From contig NC_059372.1 of the NCBI RefSeq assembly GCF_019703515.2, positions 21,465,931 to 21,529,930 of the forward strand: a stretch of 64,000 bases of DNA. Direction: 5' to 3'. Every line of letters begins with the position of its first letter. Position 1 is the first letter of the stretch. This DNA is from Myxocyprinus asiaticus (Eukaryota; Chordata; Actinopteri; Cypriniformes; Catostomidae). The translations under genes and the position numbers were made by a program. Under the pieces are notes generated by a model. It did no database searches, was not told the DNA's origin, and saw only the letters and a program-made list of their open reading frames with translations. Positions 45,521 to 57,800 of this stretch are shown here, piece by piece.

Positions 45521-45818
45521 ATACTTAAAAATATACAATTCCAACCTTTTTGTTTAATGTTTGCTCAAGGCAGTGCCCGCTTGGGCTATATGTGCTCAAA
45601 TTGTATATGATGGAAATCAAGCAGGCTATAGTTTGTGTCAAAGCGAGTTGCACAGCAATTACATGATGCAATCATGGTCCTGACACCATCACACTCAGGA
45701 CACTCTGGTCCGTGCTAGTCTCAGGGTAAGTAAACTTCCATGACATTTTGGTAATAGAAGAGAACCTTCTCTTTAAATGAGTGTGAATACATCATTAAGT
45801 CAACATGGGAAGTCCCAT

Positions 45819-48160
45819 TCAGTTAGTCTCATCCAACAAGTCATACCTGAAATTATACAACAACAACAAAAATGTAAGCAAACACTTCTCTATAATCAGC
45901 TAGAGTATATTTCTGTAGTCAATAGTGCACAAAAGTACAGCACATACCACTGTGTTACTCCTGTTGTGAGATCCAGCTGATTCAAGTCTATTTGAAGCTG
46001 AAACAGAATGCCAAATAAAATTTAGTACTTCTAGATATACTGTGTTTTATACAAAAGTTAGTTCCAGTCCTCTAATTTAATCTGGAAAAACAGCATTTTA
46101 GGAGTGCTGATATTTACTACTGGGCACTGAGACGGTTTGTATCACCCCGCTTGTGTATGTTCGCTGCTTTCCAGACCAAATTTTGTCATTCAGATTACAG
46201 ATTGCTGTTGCTTCAATTCGCTCACATTCTTTTTTTTATTTTATTTTTTATTTTATTTTCTCCCCAATTTGGAATGCCCAGTTCCAAATGCACTCTTAAG
46301 TCCTAGTGGTGGCGTAGAGACTCTCCTCAATCCGGGTGGCAGAGGACGAATCTCAGTTGCCTCCGTGTCTGAGACGTCAGTCCGCGCATCTTATCACATG
46401 GCTTGTTGAGCGCGTTACCGCGGAGACGTATCGCGTGTGGAGGCCCATGCTATTCTCCGTGGCATCCACGCACAACTCACCACGTGCCCCACCGAGAGCG
46501 AGAACCACACATTATAGCGACCACGAGGAGGTTACCCCATGTGACTCTACCCACCCTAGCAACCGGGTCAATTTGGTTGCTTAGGAGACCTGACTGGATT
46601 CGAACTCGCGACTCCAGGTGTGGTAGTCAGCGTCTTTACTCGCTGAACTACCCAGGCCCCCAATCTGCTCACATTCTTAACAGTGTATTGCGTCCAGACA
46701 CGAAAGCCTTTGGCTTCTTTCTGAACTAATTTCATTTGCAGAGAAATAAAAAGTAGCTGACCAAATATCATTTTAAAGTACCTCGTAAAGGCACAATATC
46801 ACACTCGTAATCATGTTGTTGTACTGAATATCAGCATGATGTGATTACCTGCAGAATCACAACCAAATCGCAACTGAATGTTTAGTACAACAGCACTCTT
46901 GCTCGTGTGATATTGCTTTAATATAGATGGTCTATGCTGTTGTTATCTGACTAGTAACATGAGGCAAACCTTGCCAAGTAGCTCTTTTTCACGACTCATG
47001 AAGGAAACACTGTTTTTGACAGACAGCTCAAGATGTCTCTGCTTAGCTTCTTCAAGTGACATGTCAAAATAAAATCTGCAGAGAGATAGAGAAAGATGGT
47101 TAACATTAGGCTCTCAGACTCCTCAGAAAGTGACATAATGTTTTTCCCCCCACTAACCTCTCATTGAACTCAGGTTTGAGGTTTTTCTTCTTAACACTGG
47201 TCTTCTTTTTGGTGTTCCGGTTCTTGTCAGGTAGAAGAACGAATGTGACGTAAGTGTCAGGGAGATCCTTAGAGTAAGATGGCAAGTTCCTGCACAAGAA
47301 TAAACTTTTATGAAAATAAACTGAGAACCGCCAAAAAAAAAAAAAAAAAGAAAAGACAGAAATTAGGCTCTTTTTCAACCTTAAAGGTGCATTAGTAATC
47401 TTTTATGTCTAGTGGACCTAATACTGACACCTAGTGGTGTGGATGCAGTATAATGCAAAATCAAATGTTTTCTGTTCTGATGCCACTCATGATTGATTTA
47501 TTCCACAACTGAAAGTATAAAACAAAATAAAAAATGGGGCTGCCACAATGAGGGTGGACAACCCATGTATGTTGAATAAAACAGCCTTTTCTAGGCTGCT
47601 AGTATGACTGGATTCTTCATCTCAAATGAGTGTACATCATTTTAAACATATTTTTCAAAAGAACTATTCATTTCTTTAGGTGTAAAACACAGTGCACACA
47701 TAAATCATACTATGTACCCTGACCCAGCGCCCAGTGTAAAAAATAAATAGAATATTTAATAAAAATACAACAGTCATTACTGTTTACAATAATAATAACC
47801 TACCTACAGGCATGGATGGTGATAACCATTCTGTTTTCCACAGATGAATAGGCAAAAGAGAGCTTCACCTGGGCTTTCCCACTTGAACTAGCATCCTCAC
47901 CTCTGCATATGCAGACGTGCAGACACCAACACCAACACATACATAAACAAAAAGTATTTTAGTTATTTTGTCTGCTTTTAAATTACATACTGCTGCAAGG
48001 GAAATATAGCACTTTTTGTGTCTCACCCTTGGGCGTGCACATTCCTGTGCCTGAGCTCACTATTGGCTGCAGCAGCTGCCTCTCCACTAGGGATCATATG
48101 ACTCACTTCTTCTGCACTGGCTGTGCCATCACTACACTGCGCCAACTTACAGTCTAAGAG
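45819..48160 (-). CDS. esyt1: esyt1 C2D-C2E linker, C2E domain and C-terminus
   Basis: Six exons. 48027-48160 (134 bp) is a variable, alanine-rich linker. 47804-47902, 47158-47289, 46970-47075 and 45948-45997 encode C2E, with landmarks GKAQVKLSFAYSSVENRMVI, TYVTFVLLPDKNRNTKKKTS, KPEFNER, SVSFMSREKELLGK and LDLTTGVTQW. The last exon, 45819-45846, supplies WYDLLDETN and the TGA stop. C2E carries the basic surface that binds plasma-membrane phosphoinositides (family knowledge); the run of lysines after DKNRNT is consistent with this. The 3' untranslated region continues toward lower coordinates; its end could not be fixed. Confidence 0.91.
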
Positions 48161-51100
48161 CTGCTCAACAGGTAAGAGTGAAAAGAGATTATGATGAGTG
48201 CAGGTTTTTGTTTATAATGAATGATCTAAATAGGAGGAGTCGTATGTATATATTTGTTTTTGTTTTATATTGTTGTTGAATGTAGTTCTTTTATTATTTT
48301 TATATTCTCCCCTTTCTCCCCAATTTGGAATGCCCAATTCCCAATGCACTCTAAGTCCTCAGGTGGCGGATGACGAATCTCAGTTGCCTCCACGTCTGAG
48401 ACCATCAATCCGCGCATCTTATCACGTGGCATGTTGAGCGCGTTACTGCGGAAATGTAGCGTGTGTGGAGGCCCACGCTATTCTCTGCGGCATCCACGCA
48501 CAACTCACCACGTGCGAGAGCCACACATTATAGTGACCACGAGGAGGTTACCCCATGTGACTCTACCCTCATTAGCAACTGGGCCAATTTGGTTGCTTAG
48601 GAGACCTGGCTGGAGTCACTCAGCATGCCCTGGATTCGAACTCGTGAATCCAGGGGTGGTAGACAGCGTCAATACTCGCTGAGCTACCCAGGCCCCTGTT
48701 GAATGTAGTGTTAAATCAAATACACTACATGGCCAGAAGTATGTGGACACCCAAACATCACACCTACTGTATACGTGCATGTTAAGCATCTACCCTCAAA
48801 ACCATTATGGAGTTGGTCCTCCCTTTGCTGCTATAAAAGCTTTCACTCTTCTGGGAATGCTAAAAGTTGGAACATGGATATGGGAATTTGCTACCATTCA
48901 GATGCAAGAGCATCCATTAGTGATGCTGCCTTTAAGTTGACCTGGGAAACTCCTACCTCAGAGCTGGGCATTTGTCATTATGACATGTCATGCATTTAAG
49001 TGCGAGACATATGAAATAGGAAGATGCCAAACTTAAACAAATACACAGTAAACAACAGCAAAAGCTCTTGTTTTCTCTTGTACCAGTGAATAAGCATTAC
49101 TAAACACACATGCATCACCTTTACAAAACCTAAATAGTGTATTAATGCATGTTATCTAACAAATTATTATACGGGAGTGACTATTTGCACTAGGTGTAAA
49201 TAGCACCTGCCACACAGCATAACTATTTGGACTCCAACAGTCTGGTGGAAAAACAGAAACTGAAGACAAACAGCACCCACTAGTGTTGCTGCAGTGGCGT
49301 GGGTGTAACAAGGGTATGGATTTTTCATGCGGGTGACCCGGGTTCTAATCTGCCTTTTGACCTACTTTTTCCCATCCTGTTTCCACTCTTAACATTTTCT
49401 TTAATACTAAATGTTCTCCTGCTGCTCAGCACATGTTCTATATAAGTGTGATCTGTTACCTTGAGTTCAGCTCTCAGCAGGATCTGACTCTCAGGCATGG
49501 CTCCATCCAAATTGAACCAGCGATCCAGCAGTAGATCTTTCTCAACCAGCAGCTCCCTCACAGGAAACACAAGAGCACCCAGAGCCTGACCCCAACTGTG
49601 AGAGAGCTGCGCGCACACGCACACACACAAAAAATTCATATAAAAACACAATCACACCAGAGCAGAGAACAAACGTTTTGCACACTGCGAAATAGGGCTG
49701 GGTTTTGATACAGATTTCCTGATTTGATTCCGATTCACAAGCTCTTGATTCAATCTGATATTAATTCATATGGGAACATTTCTGTTACAATGTCCATTTT
49801 GCTTACATATAAAATAAATTCTCTCTTCTAGGCAACCCTTCTAGGTACAATTTGTAAATATTAATTTTACAAATTATATTTGATCATTAGTTTTTCATCA
49901 AATTGGCCATATTTTAGCTTCAAATTCAGTCTACTCGATATATAAATGTCTTGCAATTGCATATATTATGTTGCATATATATTTTTGTTACATTTTAATT
50001 GTTCAAATGAAGACTGAAATGCATCAGAAAATCGATATTTTTACCCAGACATACTACAAAAAAAATCTTTTTCAAATCAGTATTTTGTTTTTTCCAGTAA
50101 AATATTTTAACCATTAAAACAAGATGCATTTATTATAGAAGCAAAATGTGTAAGATGATAAAAGTTCAAAAATAGAAAATGTTATTTTATTTTCTACTTT
50201 ATTTCTATTTGATTAAATATTTATTTTCCCCATTGGCAAATTGTTAGATCAATGTATAAAACAAGAAAAAAATTATTTGTCAGTGAAGAACATGATTTTT
50301 GTATTTGTTTTTTTTTTTTTTTTTTTTTAACGGTAAAACGGAAAAAAAAAAAAAAAAAAAAAAACATTTTGCAGTACATCAATAGCGCCAGTCACTTTTT
50401 CAGGGGTGTTATTATGGAAGATAACTGTCGAAATTGCAATAATTTTTATTTGACAATTCTTTTTCCATAAAATCAAGAATTACTAATATGTAAAATACAT
50501 CCTCTCACTTTGACAATAAATGTGTCTTCTCTTGGATTATGAATCAGGAAATGAAAAGCTTCATCCCACTGTGGAGAAGTCGAGGAAGTGCAGACCTTAT
50601 GGAAAAAATAGAAGTATTCTGTGAGCCTTTGACATTCTAATAACATCAGCATAAATGTCTCCAGATTTGAGAGTCTTACTTTTGTCCGGTAAGATACATT
50701 TTTGATTGAGAGTTCTGCTCCTGCTTTCGGCTCTTTGCCACTCTTCTTCAACTGTGGACCACATCAAAATTTTAATGATATGTACAGTTAACACATTTGT
50801 ACAGTCAACACTACTACCAGCTATTATATATTAAGCAAAAAATTAAAAACAAAATGTAATATTTAATAAAAAAAATCTAATGAAACTGTTAACTTACAGG
50901 TAGACCATGTGCTCTCTCAATATACACAAACAGCAGTGCGACAGATGGAACAGATTTATTCAGGTAAGACTGCAGAGAGTTGTAATGCAGGATCTGGATA
51001 CCAAGCAGCAAGCACACAAAATCAATCAATGGGATTAACAATATAAATCTAAAATGAATTCAGATGACTTACAATGCCAGATATAAATTGTTACCTGTTC

Positions 51101-54100
51101 AAGTCTGGTGGGGTCTGACACTTTAGGCAGCCATTCCATCACCAGATGAAGACGTCCAGACTTCACATCATTCAGAGTATACCACTGCACCAGAAAACAA
51201 GAATAAATAAGGTATAAGTAGCTATACAAGGTACAAACTGAAAAGCATTAAAGGTGAAGTGTGTAATCCACACCACTAGAATCACCAAACAAAATTGCAA
51301 AAATAATGATCCCATCCCAAACTCACGCCATTGGTTGAGCCAATATTGCTATGGTCGGAATGCTCAAACAAATGCATTGTGAACATTTTGATAGAGCAAT
51401 GTTCTGACAGACTTTTCAGCAAAATCAATGGGATTACTTATGTTATAGTAAATTTATTTTAATAATAAAATGGGACAGGAGAAATTATTTTAATCTAGAA
51501 AAAAATTACACACTTCAGCTTTAAGAATATTCTATTTAAAATAAAAAAAAAGAGCATGCATATTCATATGACATTAATAGACGCACCTGGTCAGTAAATT
51601 GAGCACTGATGAGCTCTCTAAGGCTCACTTTGACTCTGCAATCAGATAACAAATGCAGATAACAAATCACTACAGGAACAATTCTGACAATCATAAACAG
51701 AATTTAAGTATTGAGACTCTCTATGCACTTGCAAAAACATCATAAAAATATGCTAAAATAAATCAAAAAATTGCCTGCCTTACCTGCCGAGGAAGTCGTC
51801 CTGATCAAGGTCTTTATCATACAGGTCAAATTCCACCTCTTGACCTGGAAGCTGGGTCAAAATCACCTACAAAATTAGCATGCAACATGCATTACTTATA
51901 AATATCCATCAGTGGTGGAGAAACTCAAAAGAGAAAATTGATAAATGTTTGAATATGCCTGCAGCAGTGGAGTAGTGCAGGAACACAAAGTAGCTTGAGT
52001 TCCATGTGTTCCATGTGAAGTCATGTCCCTCTATGTCTCAAGCAAAATAAATCAGTATGTTTACCTCATAAAGTTCATTCCAGACAGGGTTGAGGTTCTC
52101 TTTGATGACCTGACTCTTGTAGACCATTCCTCCCACCCGGATCTTCACATAAGGGTCACTCTTACCCTTCATCATGCCGCCCATTAGATTGTCCTTAGCG
52201 ATGAGACTCTGGGCCTCTACCAGGTGGATCCGCAGAACACCCTAATTTGATCATGTGAACATTTGGACACAACAGAGGTAGTTGCATCATCAATTAGCTT
52301 CAGTGTTCTTTTTTTTTTCTCCAAAGGAGATGGGAATAGACCACACCTCTTTACAGGCTCACCTCAGAGGCAAAGCTGCTGTCCGGGCTGGTGTGCTCGG
52401 GACGTTTGGAAGTAGGAGTCAATTTTGTTGCCCCTGGAGACACCTCAGATTCAATATCCCCCTCTCCTGGTATTGGAGACACAGGTGTGGTTGGGATTGC
52501 TTCCTCATTCAGCCACAACAACTGAAACATAACAAACAGGAACTCTTAAACCTTTAAGCTCGGATTGGACCACACAGAAAAAAACAATTATCAAAATATT
52601 AATAACTACAGTCTTGACCAACACAAAATAGGCATCGTTTTAAAGCTTAGAAGCTGTACTTTACAATACATGCAGGCATTATGACCAAAACTGAACAAGT
52701 GCTTTGAAATTCGCAGACAAATCAGATGTGTTCTGTTTTGATTATTAATGATTTAGCATTGTACATGTTATTGTAATCTATAAAAATATCAAACTGATCA
52801 AATAGCCATGTGTCAAATGTCATTGGAAAGCTCTCAAAGAGTAGAATACAACCAGCCTATTTGTTTTACTCACAGGCAAAAATATAGTGAGTAATAGCTA
52901 TGTATATGTCTTTGGCATGTTAAATGTATACAGGTGTTGCTTATTTGCAGCGTTTTTGCTTATAACTTCACAAAAAATAAACAGACCATAAAATGTCACA
53001 TACACTTACTTAGAGGAGGGGATTCCCATTAAAACGAGCCAACACACAATGTAATAGAATGCATAGGTCATTAGATAATCCACACGAAGCACAATGTGCA
53101 TACAGCACATAATGTGTTATCTGGATAAAAACACGTTAGCTTTCCTGCATCAGATGACTTCATCAGAAATGATGTAGTATGTTGTCCAACATCATGGAAT
53201 ACTAAACCAATTGTATTAAGATTCAGATCGCTGCAACCAGAGGTGAAAGTCATCCAAACATGGGCAGAGGATTGTTCACTCTAATTACATATGGCCACCA
53301 GGAGAGGTGCCAAATACATGACACAGCCACACAATGATGGCTCAAATGAAACAGAATGAAACTGAATGAGATCTTGTTACTCATGCCTGGATGCAGTTTT
53401 TCGGAGCTACCTTATTTACACCACGTGCGAGATATATAATGTCAAATCAGAAAAATAAGAAAAAAAAGTTAATTCTTGGCTCAAATTATTTGTGTGATTT
53501 TTCAGCAGTTTCGTAGGCTGAGAGTCTCATAATTTATCGATCTATATCATTAAAATATTTGAAAATTGTTCTTTAAAATTATACCAAACAATTGACCTTC
53601 TTTTGTTTTTTTGTAGAGTTTAATTTTGGGAATGCCACTGAAATCTTTAAAAACACCTTAGAGCTTAAAGGGTTAAATTCATTGGAAAAATTCATCGGAA
53701 AACTTCATGAACAATAACAAACTGCACTGCAAATAATTTTCAGTATTATTTTACATTGTATTCCCAAAAAAATAATCTAAACATCTTAAAAACATGATCA
53801 ATTGACAAAGCAAAATTGTGCAAGATAATAAGTTTAGTTTTCTCACCTTTTGGCAAATTTTTTTTTTTTCTTCTTCTTTTAAGTATGTATTTAACATAAT
53901 TTAGTAAGCTTTCTTCTTCTTAAAAAAAATAAATAAATAAAATGATGCTGGAGTAAACATTTTTACTGGGAAACCAGACAAAAAACAAAACAAAACAATT
54001 AAGACAACAATTTTTGCAGTGTGTGTGTGTGTGTCATTAAATTTACCGTATTCTTAAAGATCTCTTCTGTTGATGTGCTTTCATGTTGCATAGTATACCA

Positions 54101-54823
54101 AAATCAATCAATCTTAGCTCACCCTCAACAAAAATGTTACGTAGATGCGGCTGGCTGGTCCAGACTTTTCCAGCTGAAACCACTGATCCATGCTAAGCTC
54201 AGTGCTGGAGAGAAGACGGGAGAGTGGGATAGACAGAGTGCCCAGAGTCAAAGCCCTGTCATCATCTTTCACCTGGAACACATGGAGGCAAAGGTAAACA
54301 AAATCACAGTGATCAAGTGGGGTTGAAATAATAATATATACAATTATATCATGTCATTTATTGCAGTAACATTATATAAATGTGACATCAGGGTTTAAAT
54401 TCTAACAACAGATTGAAGTGGCAATATTTTAACCACCCTGAGTATACCTGGATGTCGATATCTTGTTTGCGCGGGTCCTGAATAAAAAATGTAAATGCAT
54501 CCTCCCACACTGGATTATTAGTCCCATACACCGTCTGCATTATCAATTTCACATGCAGGAAGAAGACAGGAGGCATAAAATAGAGGGACTCCAAGGAGTA
54601 TCAATATGCTATAAACTTGACATGTAATGTATAATAAAAGTGATGAAATCATACCCTGCTTTCTTTGGTCGTATCCTGCACAGAAACCTGCACCATGGGA
54701 CTGGGGTCCTTATTACCCTTCTTAAACTGCACAAAAACATTCTATTAGTTAACTTTTAAACTTAATGCAAACTACAGCAATATAACAGAGGACACCCGCT
54801 TTTTGGGCAGCAGTCCATATAAA

Positions 54824-54855
<32 letters not shown>

Positions 54856-57800
54856 ATAAATTAAATATATATATACACACACACACACACACAGTACACA
54901 AATAACAGAAAATTACATTATAAATATAAGAAAAGTCAGAATAACAAGAACACTATTGCAAAAAGGGGGACCCTTGAATATAACAACAGACTTTCATAGA
55001 AGACCAAGCGTGGTTAAAGACACAAACTTACAGGTAGATCTTGGGCCCGGTCCAGGTACACTGTCAGAATGGCAGCAGATGGAGGATCTGCTGTCTTACT
55101 GGATATTGTGATGTTTTGATTCCTCTGCAGAACCTATTGGTAATAATAAAAGGGCTTAGTCTCTAAGTTAAAGGAGCATATTGACAAATACTTTAGTGTT
55201 TTATAGTCTAGCAAGCAAGTAATATTACCTCAGTCAGGCGCTCTGCAGAGGGCAGCAGAGAGAGCCATTCCAGCCTGAGATGAACCTGACCTGATTGTGC
55301 ATCCTTTAGCGTGTACCACTGAAAGCACAGTGAAAATTATATTACATTAAAAGAACACAACATACTGCACCATTAATATACAGGAATAAGGGTGGTAAAA
55401 TCAATATGCATCTACATATGTCAAGGACAGTCATAACAACATAGAAGAATGGAATGGTTTACTGATTTAAGACAGGTTAGAATTAAAGTGGAGGAATCAC
55501 AATATATAAGAACATAAGAAGTAGTACCTCATCCAAAATAACTGCTTTCTTTACAATACCTAAATCCAGCTTTATCCTGAAAAAGATCCAGAAAAAGATA
55601 TATTAAAAGAAAGAGAAAAAAGGCTTTGAAAAAAGAATACTGGGCCATTTCTTGTCCATTAAGATGGACCCCTACAGATTAGAGACACATTGTGCTGTTT
55701 TTAATGGCACTAAGGTAAAGTCAGGTCAAGAAAATCTTTTTATTGTCATTGTACAGGTATGAACAAATTATTAATATACCGATATATTGATAAATCTGCC
55801 AATATATGGCCATTTTGAGATTACTGCATCAATTCATAACATGCTCACTTGGGTGATAAGTGGAAGACCTAAGGCTGTCAAATTAAAATTAAAATATTTG
55901 TCAAATTAAAGATAAAAATGCACATTCGAATGCTTAAATGAGCATTTTAATTTTGGATGTGTGCCAAGCACTTATGATGTATGGGGTCATTTAGTCTGAT
56001 CGCATTCTTAGGCAAAAACAGACACAGTGCAATGAATAAAACAGAACGTGGGTGTCTCAAGACTTTTAAAGGCTGATTTAAAAAAAAAAAAAAAAAGATG
56101 TATGGACAGCGTCTTAAAAACTAATGCATCGCTCATGCACAAGACAAAAAAAACAAAAAAAACAGTCAAAGACGTCCATCTAGTGCATGCTTGCATAGTA
56201 AAGACGGACATTTTCACAGTGAATGGCCCCTTAGGTTGAGGTATTTGTCGGTTGTGTCTTCACTATGCCTTGGCTTGCTCTTACGAGCGTCTCGCTGCAT
56301 AAGCATTAGGGCTCTCTGGAATACACGATTCTGACTGGTCAGTTGCACCATCCAGCAGTCAAATATTTTGGAACAATGACCACACATACAGGGATAAAGT
56401 GATATTTGACTGGTCATCTGGGTATTGCGAATCATCTTTTCTTATTTCTCGTATCATTATGCGATCTCAGAAGTGAGCTAATAAAATAATTTAAACTCAA
56501 ATAAATATTTCATGTCCACTTATTTATTAATTTGGGAAGTGGTCTTGTAATAAGCTGGATCATAAGCATTTAGATGGTCATTTTGCCAATTTAAACCCCA
56601 GCAGAACTCTGACACAAACCAGAGGTTGAACTCAGCTGTTTCTGGAGACACTGTGGTCTCTTTCTTTTCACATAACAGACCTTTATCACAGTCCGTGTCG
56701 TGTCTGAATAGTAGTGTAATCAAACCTCTGCCTATAGCTCTATCAATGGAATATCGCCAGTTTTGGTAAATAAACTAACTTAAATGCACTTGACAATAAA
56801 CAACAACAGTTTAAGCTGTTTCTTTAGCTTGACGCAGGTCTTCACTGTGTGTGTCATCTTCCATTTTAATGTACAACAGCATCTGAGGGATACGATTAAC
56901 AGGGCAAAGTGTTCCCGGGTTCATGAGGAGCTGCGCACTGTTCAGGTTTCTACCAGAGGATTAATGTGCTCAACTCAAATCCGAAGAGACCATTTAAATC
57001 CAATCTTGCTTGTAAGTTTTTTTTTGTTTTTTTAATCTCCTTTTTTCTCCCAATTTGGAATGCTCAATTGCCACTACTTAGTAGGTCCTCGTTGTGGCGC
57101 GGTTACTCACCTCAATCCGGGTGGCAGAAGATAAGTCTCAGTTGCCTCCGCTTCTGAGACACCCAATCCGCGCATCTTATCACGTAGATTATCCCTCACA
57201 TAATGAATGGATAATAAGCAATTTCGAGGAAGTATTCCATAAAAAAACATGTTTAATTTCAGAGTATATGTGTACTTCGCAAAATTTAATTGTATTAGCC
57301 TATATCAGAATATGTAGTGGCATAATGCCATCCTGCACTTAAGTCATTCATATTGCATCAGCCATTTGAAAAATCCATAACTGTCAATCACTAGTTATTA
57401 TTAGCCCTCTTCATCAGGTTTTGGTTTGAAATTCCAATAGTTTCACATGCAAATGTCGTTACATGTGTAAACGTCAAATTAAAGCAACATACTATAGTTC
57501 ATTGTAAATATCCATATAATTTTCTCCTTCAAAGAATAGTACCTTCCAAGAAAGTCATCCTGGTCAGGGTCTTTATCAAACACCTCCAGCTCGAGCTCCT
57601 GACCAGGCACTTCATGAACAATCACCTAACAAAGGGAGAGAGAGAGGCATTTTATATATATATATATATATACATACTCTATATCCTCTGTCCAAAAGGG
57701 CTTAGTTTAGATTTTGATTTCAAACCTTTTTTGTATTTATTTTTTTCCTTGGATGCTTCACTTGTTAGAATATTATGAATTATGAACTTATTTGTAGCGT

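Larger units (their letters stand above)
43122..45818. other. Intergenic: esyt1 3' UTR/tail and fmnl3 promoter
   Basis: The 2.7 kb between the esyt1 stop and the fmnl3 start codon. From the right it must hold the esyt1 3' untranslated region (several minus-strand AATAAA candidates, for example near 45466, 45490 and 45320), a foldback element at 45176-45520, a very AT-rich core (about 43830-44260), and the fmnl3 promoter region near 43200-43600. The polyadenylation site was not determined. Confidence 0.5.
46998..49459. other. esyt1 3' introns
   Basis: Intronic stretches around exons 47158-47289, 47804-47902 and 48027-48160. They contain SINE copy 5, a Tc1-like fragment at 48724-48870, and a MITE-like end near 47381. 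The intron at 48710-49459 is otherwise unremarkable. Confidence 0.5.
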
